Source: Paracoccaceae bacterium (GTDB lineage Bacteria > Pseudomonadota > Alphaproteobacteria > Rhodobacterales > Rhodobacteraceae). From it: a stretch of 6,023 nt of DNA. How positions within the stretch are numbered: position 1 is the stretch's first letter; each line of letters starts with the position of its first letter. Where the stretch lies: positions 1 through 6,023 of the forward strand of contig JAHRVZ010000086.1 in NCBI GenBank assembly GCA_019090405.1, given 5' to 3'. This document shows positions 1 through 5,962 of the stretch, one piece after another. The notes below the pieces were generated by a model. The model saw nothing but the letters and a program-made list of their open reading frames with translations, was not told the DNA's origin and did no database searches. Made by a program: the position numbers and the translations under genes.

Positions 1-42
1 CATAGGGTGGCCGTCAAACGGGGTTTTGCATGAGGGGTTACA

Positions 43-1491
43 ATGCAGATTCGTGAGGCACTTACTTTTGATGATGTTTTATTGGTTCCGGCGGCGTCGT
101 CCGTCCTTCCATCAACGGCAAATACAATTACTCAGGTAACGCAGTCGATAGCGCTGAATATCCCGCTATTGTCCAGCGCCATGGATACCGTGACCGAGGC
201 GCGCATGGCCATCGCCATGGCTCAGGCCGGTGGGATGGGTGTGATTCACCGTAATCTGGATATCGAAACACAGGCACGTGACGTACGACGCGTCAAACGA
301 TTTGAAAGCGGGATTGTCTATAACCCCATAACACTTGGGCCGACCCAGACACTTGCCGACGCTAAAGCCTTGCAGGAACGCTATCGTGTGACCGGCTTTC
401 CTGTGGTTGACGACAAGGGGCGGTTATTGGGGATCGTAACCAACCGCGATATGCGATTTGCATCCGATGATGCGACGCCGGTTAGTGTCATGATGAGTTC
501 GGAAAACCTGGCTATTTTGACAGAACCGGCAGACCGCGACGAAGCGATCAGCCTGATGAAGGCCCGCCGTATCGAAAAATTGTTGATTACCGATGGGGCC
601 GGAAAACTGACCGGGTTGCTGACTCTGAAAGACACCGAACAGGCGGTGCTTAATCCAACTGCATGCAAAGATCAGCTGGGCCGGTTGCGCGTAGCGGCGG
701 CCAGTACGGTGGGGGATGACGGTTTTGAAAGATCGCAGGCCTTGGTCGATGCCGGGGTTGATATGATCGTTATCGACACTGCACACGGCCATTCCGAAGG
801 TGTGGCAATTGCCGTAGAGCGGGCCAAAGCGTTGTCCAACGAGGTTCAGATTATCGCGGGCAACGTCGCCACAGGCGAAGCAACCCGCGCCTTGATCGGG
901 GCCGGGGCCGATGGCGTCAAAGTTGGGATTGGACCGGGCAGCATATGCACAACCCGCATGGTTGCGGGTGTTGGCGTGCCGCAATTGACGGCGATCATGG
1001 ATTGCGCGGCCGCTGCGGGGGATGTGCCGATCATTGCCGATGGGGGCATCAAGTTCTCGGGTGATTTTGCCAAGGCCATCGCGGCAGGAGCGTCCTGTGC
1101 AATGGTCGGAAGCATGATCGCCGGAACAGATGAATCCCCAGGAGAAGTCATTCTTTATCAAGGCCGTAGCTTTAAAAGCTACCGTGGAATGGGGTCGTTA
1201 GGTGCCATGGCGCGTGGCTCGGCTGATCGGTATTTCCAGAAAGACGCGGCCAGTGACAAACTGGTTCCCGAAGGCATCGAAGGGCAGGTGCCCTATAAAG
1301 GCAGTGCAGGCACAGTGGTGCATCAGCTTGTCGGCGGATTGCGCGCGGCGATGGGATACACCGGCTGCGCGACGGTCGACGAAATGCGCCGCAATTGCGA
1401 ATTTGTCCGCATCACAGGGGCTGGATTGAAGGAAAGCCATGTGCATGACGTTCAGATCACCCGTGAAAGTCCAAATTATCGGATCATGTAA
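43..1491 (+). CDS. guaB: Inosine-5'-monophosphate dehydrogenase (IMPDH), complete
   Basis: This cytosolic enzyme catalyses the NAD+-dependent oxidation of IMP to XMP, the committed step of GTP synthesis. The 482-residue product has the usual bacterial length. The N-terminal part (LTFDDVLLVP, residues 7-16) and the rest of the TIM barrel surround two CBS domains at about 90-200. The catalytic loop GIGPGSICTTR (295-305) carries the nucleophile Cys302. Asp245 in VIDTAHGH and D333-G-G of the IMP phosphate site are present, as are the flap ARGSADRYFQ with the catalytic Arg396-Tyr397 pair and EGIEGQVPYKG (410-420). No key residue is missing. The ATG has a strong ribosome-binding site, GAGGGG at 32-37, five bases upstream. 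The promoter lies outside the window. The gene is followed at once by a 22-nt palindrome and then, on the same strand, by an rRNA methyltransferase gene 51 bases on. The assignment is essentially certain. Confidence 0.98.
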   Translation: MQIREALTFDDVLLVPAASSVLPSTANTITQVTQSIALNIPLLSSAMDTVTEARMAIAMAQAGGMGVIHRNLDIETQARDVRRVKRFESGIVYNPITLGPTQTLADAKALQERYRVTGFPVVDDKGRLLGIVTNRDMRFASDDATPVSVMMSSENLAILTEPADRDEAISLMKARRIEKLLITDGAGKLTGLLTLKDTEQAVLNPTACKDQLGRLRVAAASTVGDDGFERSQALVDAGVDMIVIDTAHGHSEGVAIAVERAKALSNEVQIIAGNVATGEATRALIGAGADGVKVGIGPGSICTTRMVAGVGVPQLTAIMDCAAAAGDVPIIADGGIKFSGDFAKAIAAGASCAMVGSMIAGTDESPGEVILYQGRSFKSYRGMGSLGAMARGSADRYFQKDAASDKLVPEGIEGQVPYKGSAGTVVHQLVGGLRAAMGYTGCATVDEMRRNCEFVRITGAGLKESHVHDVQITRESPNYRIM

Positions 1492-1510
1492 TGTGAGAAT
1501 TCTCACATTA
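1489..1510. promoter_or_regulatory. Perfect 22-nt palindrome overlapping the guaB stop codon; operator or terminator hairpin
   Basis: The sequence is exactly self-complementary from the T of the guaB TAA stop codon (1489) to 1510, centred between 1499 and 1500. Its core is TGTGA-GAATTC-TCACA. As RNA it could form a stem of about 9 bp with a small AATT loop, followed by an interrupted T-rich stretch (1511-1523), so it could act as a weak intrinsic terminator. As DNA, two TGTGA half-sites separated by six bases match the CRP-type operator format known from gammaproteobacteria. A poor -10-like hexamer, TATATT at 1509-1514, lies at its edge. The palindrome itself is a direct observation. Which role it plays, operator or terminator, is inference. 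Confidence 0.6.
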
Positions 1511-1530
1511 TATTTTGATATTTCAGTCAT

Positions 1531-1534
1531 AGGA
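1531..1534 (+). promoter_or_regulatory. Ribosome-binding site fixing the TTG start of the rRNA methyltransferase
   Basis: AGGA lies eight bases before the TTG at 1543. An in-frame TGA at 1516-1518 rules out any more distant start, and no ATG or GTG lies between that stop and 1543. The resulting N-terminus (MTPAARVQAAIEIL) has the form expected for this family, so TTG is the best start. Confidence 0.7.
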
Positions 1535-1542
1535 ATAAGAAT

Positions 1543-2709
1543 TTGACCCCAGCGGCGCGCGTTCAGGCAGCGATTGAAATACTTGACGATGTGCAGGCTG
1601 GAACGGCTGCCGAACAGGCCTTGACGCGATGGGGTCGCCAAAGCCGCTATGCCGGATCAGGGGATCGTGCGGCGGTGCGTGATCATGTGTTTTCCGTGCT
1701 GCGATGCCTGCGTTCTTTTGCGTCTTTGGGTGGAGCCGCGACCGGGCGGGGGCTGATGATTGGTTTGCTCAAAAGCCAATCGGTGGATCTTGGCGCTATT
1801 TTTTCTGGTTTGGGCTATGCACCTTCTGCGCTAAGCGATGAAGAACGTGCATCGGGGCAAGAACCAGTCGAAGATGCAGAACGTCTGGATGTACCTGATT
1901 GGATTTGGCCATTGTTTCAGTCCGCTCTGGAAGGCAAAGCCGAGGCTGCTGCGACCGCACTGCAACACCGTGCACCGATCCATTGCCGCGTCAATTTGAC
2001 AAAGACGGATGTTGCGACCGCGATAAAGTTAATGGCCGACGATGGCGTTATCTGCTCGGCACATCCTACAACACCAACCGCGTTAATCGTCACCCAGGGA
2101 AACCGTCGCATCCGGCAAAGTTCAGCCTATACATCGGGTCTTGTCGAGCTTCAGGATGCTGGCAGTCAATCAGTGGTAAACGCGTTGCCATTGCGTGATG
2201 GAATGCGAATCCTGGACTATTGCGCCGGGGGTGGAGGCAAAGCCTTGGCGATGTCAGCACGCGCGCAACTTGATCTTTACGCCCATGATTTAATCCCCGA
2301 GCGAATGAAAGATCTGCCAGAACGTGCCACACGTGCCGGGGCGCAGATATCTATGCTGACAACCGAAGAGCTGACAGATGCCGGGTTGTTTGACCTGGTG
2401 CTGTGCGATGCGCCCTGTTCAGGCAGCGGGTCATGGCGGCGCGCGCCCCAGGCAAAGTGGAACCTGACACCCGAAAGGTTGCTTGAGCTGGAAAATATTC
2501 AATATGACATCCTTCAAAAAGCGGCATTATTGACCGCACAAAACGGGGTGCTTGTCTATGTTACCTGCTCAATATTGCGCGAAGAAAATGTAGATTCGGT
2601 TAATCGCTTTTTGAAAGAAAATCCGGGCTGGAATGTGATTTATCAGGAAACTTTGCCGATAACCCAAGACACCGATGGTTTTTTCACAACACATCTAAAA
2701 CGTTTATAA
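1543..2709 (+). CDS. RsmB/NOP-family class I SAM-dependent rRNA cytosine-C5 methyltransferase
   Basis: This protein probably transfers a methyl group from S-adenosylmethionine to C5 of a cytosine in rRNA; the RsmB prototype modifies C967 of 16S rRNA. The 388-residue product starts at TTG. Residues 1-75 resemble a reduced NusB-like RNA-binding region (the segment around GDRAAVRDHVF, 40-50). A pre-methyltransferase RNA-binding part follows at about 140-205. The Rossmann methyltransferase domain has the SAM motif DYCAGGGGKALAM (225-237). Motif IV is DAPCSGSG (289-296, Cys292) and motif VI is VTCSILREEN (340-349, Cys342, the expected nucleophile). The C-terminus DGFFTTHLKRL is typical of the family. 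It is shorter than E. coli RsmB (429 aa) because the N-terminal region is reduced, so the exact target base is uncertain and no gene symbol is given. It could be cotranscribed with guaB if the palindrome between them does not terminate. Confidence 0.92.
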   Translation: MTPAARVQAAIEILDDVQAGTAAEQALTRWGRQSRYAGSGDRAAVRDHVFSVLRCLRSFASLGGAATGRGLMIGLLKSQSVDLGAIFSGLGYAPSALSDEERASGQEPVEDAERLDVPDWIWPLFQSALEGKAEAAATALQHRAPIHCRVNLTKTDVATAIKLMADDGVICSAHPTTPTALIVTQGNRRIRQSSAYTSGLVELQDAGSQSVVNALPLRDGMRILDYCAGGGGKALAMSARAQLDLYAHDLIPERMKDLPERATRAGAQISMLTTEELTDAGLFDLVLCDAPCSGSGSWRRAPQAKWNLTPERLLELENIQYDILQKAALLTAQNGVLVYVTCSILREENVDSVNRFLKENPGWNVIYQETLPITQDTDGFFTTHLKRL

Positions 2710-2720
2710 GTTTATACCTA

Positions 2721-2742
2721 TACAACCCTAGAGGGTTTTGTA
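2721..2742 (+). terminator. Probable intrinsic terminator after the rRNA methyltransferase gene
   Basis: An inverted repeat with arms TACAACCC and GGGTTTTGTA surrounds a TAGA loop. The arms pair fully except for a two-base bulge in the 3' arm, and the T-run sits in that arm rather than after it. It lies 12 bases after the TAA stop of the methyltransferase gene and just before the cckA regulatory region. The position is right, but the stem is short and the T-tract is modest. Confidence 0.5.
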
Positions 2743-2747
2743 GCCTG

Positions 2748-2762
2748 TTAATGCCGATTTAA
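2748..2762. promoter_or_regulatory. CtrA-binding box upstream of cckA (TTAA-N7-TTAA)
   Basis: TTAA at 2748-2751 and TTAA at 2759-2762 are separated by exactly seven bases, and a C follows at 2763. This is a perfect match to the CtrA consensus TTAA-N7-TTAAC defined in Caulobacter and used across alphaproteobacteria. The box lies 51 bases before the cckA GTG, between the preceding terminator and the gene, which is where a -35 region would be expected. I could not identify a convincing -10 element. Because CckA is the kinase that feeds phosphate to CtrA through ChpT, the site implies feedback control. The match is seen directly; binding is inferred. Confidence 0.7.
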
Positions 2763-2813
2763 CTGTTGTGCATTGAAATAGGTCAAATGAGATTCCTTTA
2801 GCGGAGCCGTATT

Positions 2814-5126
2814 GTGATTTCCCACCAATCCAGTCGCCCTCCAAAATTATTTGGTGGCCTGCCCTCTATTCAGACCAGTCTAGCAACGTTGTTGTTGCTG
2901 GCGCTTCTTTGTTTCGGGGCCGCATACCTGCTTGCTCTTGGTCCTTTGATTTCAGACATATTTTTCGCATCAGGCTTGTCGTTATTATGCGTGTCAGTGT
3001 TGGTCTGCATCCATTTTCGTATGCAAAAACAATATCAAACTGCTGCAATGAACACGCTTACAGATTTCATCAACAAGGACACTACACCCAGTTTCTTCAC
3101 AGATGAAGAAGGCGTAATTCAGATTCAAAACACAGCTTCGGTTTCGCGCTTTCACGATAGCGCAAGCGAAACACTTGCCGGAATACTACGTGCAGTATTC
3201 GCCAATCCTACTGCCATTTTATACCGTTTGAAATGTCGAGCAAAGATTGATGGGTTCGCCTGCGAAGACGTGACTTCAAGGCTGGGTCAAGTGCGATTTG
3301 CAGTACACCAAATGAGTGACGAAAGGTTTTTGTGGCGAATCGAGGACATGCCAGATCGCGGCCAGCAAATCGGGCGCAGTGCTGACAGTCTGCCAATTCC
3401 GATGATAACAGTCGGTCGCTCAGGGGCTGTGTTGTTCATGAATGACTCAGCCAGATCTCTGATCGGCGACCGTGTTAAAGCACTGGATCGATTGTTTGTT
3501 TCGCTGCCGTTAAGAGCCGGGGAAATGAATACAATTACAACCAGCAACGGCCCTGTGCAGGTGCTGGTGACTGAACACGAAGTCAGCGTTGGTCGTCGTG
3601 AACTGTTTTTTCTGCCGTTTACATCTGCCACTGAGATAGATCACAAATCAGTATTTGAGGCCCTTCCAGTAGCGATGCTTAAACTGTCAGTTTCCGGGCA
3701 AATTCTGGTCGCAAACAGACTTGCCATTGAATTGTTGGGCACCAAAATTGACAGTAAAGCCGACCTGAACGAATTCATGCATGGGCTTCGCAGGTCAGTC
3801 GCCGAGTGGCTTGAGGCCACAGTCGAGGAAAATACCAAACAACAATCGGAATTCTTGCGCCTGACGCGCACGGATCGTGAAGTGTTCATACAGGCAACCT
3901 TAAGCCGAGTGACTGAAAACGGTGAGACTGTTCTGATCGCTGTGATGAATGATGCAACCGAGTTGAAAACGCTTGAAGCACAATTTGTTCAAAGCCAAAA
4001 AATGCAGGCTATTGGGCAGCTTGCAGGTGGTGTCGCCCATGATTTCAACAACTTGTTGACGGCCATTTCCGGGCATTGCGATCTGTTGTTACTGCGTCAC
4101 GATCAAGGGGATCAAGATTATGGAGATCTTATTCAGATCAACCAAAATGCCAACCGCGCTGCTGCTCTTGTGTCGCAACTGTTGGCATTTTCGCGCAAAC
4201 AAACATTGCAACCCCAAATTCTGGATCTGCGCGATACGCTTTCAGATCTGACGCATTTGCTGAACCGATTGGTCGGAGAAACGGTGACATTAACCCTAAG
4301 CCATGACCCAATTTTACAGCCGATTCGAGCTGACAAACGACAGCTTGAACAGGTGTTGATGAATTTGGTTGTGAACGCCCGGGACGCTATGACTAGTGGC
4401 GGTGAAATACGCATTGAAACAGAAGTTATTGACCTTCAAAAACCTCTAAAACGCGATCGAGCAACAGTGCCAGTGGGTGAATACGTGACAGTTTGTGTCA
4501 CAGACAAAGGCGTCGGCATTGCCCCGGATAGATTGTCCAAAGTGTTCGAGCCTTTTTACACAACCAAGCGAACCGGAGAGGGGACGGGATTGGGCCTATC
4601 GACCGCCTATGGTATCGTCAAACAGTCCGGAGGATTTATTTTTGTCGATAGCGCACTGGGCGTCGGAACCTCATTTACGTTGTATTTTCCGGTCCATGAT
4701 GAGGCGATTGTTGCACCAAAAGAACCTTCAACCCCGGCGTTAGCAGCGAACTCCACGCACCGAGAAGGCGTTATTTTGCTTGTTGAAGATGAAGAACCGG
4801 TACGCGCATTTGCCTCGCGGGCGTTGCGTTTACGAGGCTATACTGTACTTGAGGCCAATTCCGCAGAACAGGCGCTACGCACGCTTGAGGATCAGGATTT
4901 GTTGGTAGATGTATTTGTAACAGATGTGGTTATGCCAGGAATGGACGGTCCAAGTTGGGTACGCCAGGCTCTCAAAGACCGACCAGATGTTCGCGTGGTC
5001 TTTGTTTCCGGCTATGCCGAGGGCGCTTTGGGAGATTCAGATTTGTTGGTTCCAAATTCCGTATTTCTTCCAAAACCTTTCTCGCTCAACCAGTTGACGG
5101 ATACCGTAAATCAGCAACTACATTAG
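2814..5126 (+). CDS. cckA: CckA-type hybrid sensor histidine kinase / response regulator
   Basis: This is an inner-membrane hybrid kinase that sends phosphate through ChpT to CtrA; it can also act as a phosphatase. The 770-residue product has two hydrophobic helices at about 20-42 and 46-68, then two PAS-like segments (roughly 190-270 and 278-385). The HisKA H-box GQLAGGVAHDFNNLL (401-415) carries the phosphorylated His409. The ATPase domain has an N-box with Asn517 and Asn521, a G1 box DKGVGI (564-569), an F-box FEPFYTT (578-584) and a G2 box GEGTGLGLS (588-596). The C-terminal receiver (about 653-768) has acidic Glu658/Asp659/Glu660, phosphoacceptor Asp704, Ser732 and Lys754. All catalytic residues are intact. 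The GTG start has CGGAG at 2802-2806, seven bases upstream, and an in-frame TAG at 2799-2801 excludes an earlier start. A CtrA box lies upstream. The H-box, architecture and recA linkage make CckA much more likely than a generic hybrid kinase. Confidence 0.95.
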   Translation: MISHQSSRPPKLFGGLPSIQTSLATLLLLALLCFGAAYLLALGPLISDIFFASGLSLLCVSVLVCIHFRMQKQYQTAAMNTLTDFINKDTTPSFFTDEEGVIQIQNTASVSRFHDSASETLAGILRAVFANPTAILYRLKCRAKIDGFACEDVTSRLGQVRFAVHQMSDERFLWRIEDMPDRGQQIGRSADSLPIPMITVGRSGAVLFMNDSARSLIGDRVKALDRLFVSLPLRAGEMNTITTSNGPVQVLVTEHEVSVGRRELFFLPFTSATEIDHKSVFEALPVAMLKLSVSGQILVANRLAIELLGTKIDSKADLNEFMHGLRRSVAEWLEATVEENTKQQSEFLRLTRTDREVFIQATLSRVTENGETVLIAVMNDATELKTLEAQFVQSQKMQAIGQLAGGVAHDFNNLLTAISGHCDLLLLRHDQGDQDYGDLIQINQNANRAAALVSQLLAFSRKQTLQPQILDLRDTLSDLTHLLNRLVGETVTLTLSHDPILQPIRADKRQLEQVLMNLVVNARDAMTSGGEIRIETEVIDLQKPLKRDRATVPVGEYVTVCVTDKGVGIAPDRLSKVFEPFYTTKRTGEGTGLGLSTAYGIVKQSGGFIFVDSALGVGTSFTLYFPVHDEAIVAPKEPSTPALAANSTHREGVILLVEDEEPVRAFASRALRLRGYTVLEANSAEQALRTLEDQDLLVDVFVTDVVMPGMDGPSWVRQALKDRPDVRVVFVSGYAEGALGDSDLLVPNSVFLPKPFSLNQLTDTVNQQLH

Positions 5127-5177
5127 TTGGCTGAAAAGACCGACATTTTAACAGAATTTCAACACCGCGGACAAATT

Positions 5178-5771
5178 TTAGGGGATGCTGTCATATAGAT
5201 AAAATTCTTCAGAACACTTGCGCCGAAATTTTTCCAGTGTTTTTTCTGTCAAAGAAAGGTTTATATCCGGTGACACATTTTCCCGATTCAGCAGCAGTTT
5301 CAGTTCCAGGCGTTCTTCGAGGAACTTGTTCAAACGGGCGGGATCCTCATACCGAAACATATGAGTCACCTTTGTTCCATTCGGGCGTGGCTCAAGAAAT
5401 TTGAACTGGCTGCCTACATTGGCAAATCCCGGCCTGTCGCCTTTTGTATAGGCCAGGACAAATTCGTCAAAGGTTATGTTGTGAGTCGAATTTGCCTTAC
5501 CCTGCATGAATGGGCGCTGTCGGTAACGATACCAACTGCCCAACCAGCTAATTGGTTCACGCATGACAGCCATGGTTTCTATTTCTACATCGCAAACCCG
5601 TTCGAACATCGGGCGAAAAAAGCGATTATATCGATAGACAGGTGCATGTTTAAGCTCGGGTGGATCAGACACTATGATATCCGCGCGCGCTGCCAAAGCA
5701 GAATGATATGCGGTAGACCCAGTCTTGGGTACCGACAAAAAGACCAGACGTTCTTTATAAAAAACAAGCAT
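5178..5771 (-). CDS. Small sulfotransferase-family protein
   Basis: This 197-residue protein probably binds 3'-phosphoadenosine-5'-phosphosulfate (PAPS) and transfers sulfate to an unknown acceptor. Near the N-terminus, FLSVPKTGSTAYHSAL (residues 11-26) is a 5'-phosphosulfate-binding loop with Lys16. MREPISWLGSWYRYR (70-84) is the 3'-phosphate-binding element with Arg71 and Ser79. There is no signal peptide or membrane segment, so it is likely cytosolic. It is short for a sulfotransferase, but both cofactor motifs are present and the ORF is intact. From memory, homologues in Rhodobacterales have sometimes carried the name gamma-glutamyl kinase; nothing here supports that activity. The ATG is preceded on its strand by a weak GAGAG, seven bases upstream. 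It is convergent with cckA (51-base gap) and divergent from recA. The family call is good; the substrate is unknown. Confidence 0.8.
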   Translation of the reverse strand: MLVFYKERLVFLSVPKTGSTAYHSALAARADIIVSDPPELKHAPVYRYNRFFRPMFERVCDVEIETMAVMREPISWLGSWYRYRQRPFMQGKANSTHNITFDEFVLAYTKGDRPGFANVGSQFKFLEPRPNGTKVTHMFRYEDPARLNKFLEERLELKLLLNRENVSPDINLSLTEKTLEKFRRKCSEEFYLYDSIP

Positions 5772-5863
5772 TTATAGACTCTCGCTAAATATCCGCCGCT
5801 TCCAACTTACGTAAACTACTTGTTAATTCAATTGGGAAATAGTGGCAGTAGAGAAAATTTTAG

Positions 5864-5892
5864 TTGAAATGTTCTCTTTTTGATCCCATAAG
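5864..5892 (+). promoter_or_regulatory. Predicted sigma-70-type promoter of recA
   Basis: TTGAAA at 5864-5869 serves as the -35 element. After exactly 17 bases, CATAAG at 5887-5892 serves as a -10 element matching four of six consensus positions. Transcription would begin near 5899, inside the LexA box that follows directly, giving a leader of about 65 bases before the recA GTG. The spacing and the overlap with the SOS operator support the call, although the -10 element is not strong. Confidence 0.55.
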
Positions 5893-5907
5893 GAACAAGA
5901 GGTGAAC
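5893..5907. promoter_or_regulatory. LexA operator (SOS box, GAAC-N7-GAAC) controlling recA
   Basis: GAAC at 5893-5896 and GAAC at 5904-5907 are direct repeats seven bases apart, an exact match to the alphaproteobacterial SOS box GAAC-N7-GAAC (GTTC-N7-GTTC on the other strand). It begins immediately after the predicted -10 element and covers the likely start point, so bound LexA would block transcription. It lies 55 bases before the recA start codon. Family knowledge says recA is the core SOS gene, so position and target agree. Confidence 0.85.
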
Positions 5908-5948
5908 AAAGCAGTGATTGCCGCCCGCTTCTGGGTGTGACAATAAGA

Positions 5949-5954
5949 AAGGGA
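5949..5954 (+). promoter_or_regulatory. Ribosome-binding site supporting the GTG start of recA
   Basis: AAGGGA lies eight bases before the GTG at 5963. The alternatives are an in-frame TTG at 5918, just after a TGA at 5915-5917, and an in-frame ATG at 5981. Neither fits the spacing or the expected RecA N-terminus as well. Confidence 0.7.
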
Positions 5955-5962
5955 ACCAGACA

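Noticed and set aside
424..1161. Long minus-strand open frame of 245 codons opposite guaB
   Set aside because: It lies wholly within a fully conserved guaB, its translation matches no protein family I recognise, and I see no ribosome-binding site or promoter for it.
3181..3200. Inverted repeat with seven-base arms (GAATACT / AGTATTC) separated by six bases inside cckA
   Set aside because: It lies within the coding region between the membrane and PAS segments, with no neighbouring promoter signal. One such repeat is plausible by chance in a window of this size.
4485..4501. Inverted repeat GTGACA-N5-TGTCAC inside cckA
   Set aside because: It falls in the kinase ATPase domain, where the codons encode the conserved strand before the G1 box, so protein constraint explains it.
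5148..5162. CtrA-like sequence TTAA-N7-TCAA between cckA and the sulfotransferase gene
   Set aside because: One half-site is imperfect, and the position is between two convergent gene ends where no promoter is expected.
5127..5177. Possible bidirectional terminator between cckA and the sulfotransferase gene
   Set aside because: I looked for a hairpin in this 51-base convergent gap and found no stem with a following T-run on either strand.
5361..5777. Plus-strand open frame of 138 codons opposite the sulfotransferase gene
   Set aside because: The minus-strand frame has intact PAPS-binding motifs, while this frame has no recognisable domain, so it is a shadow.
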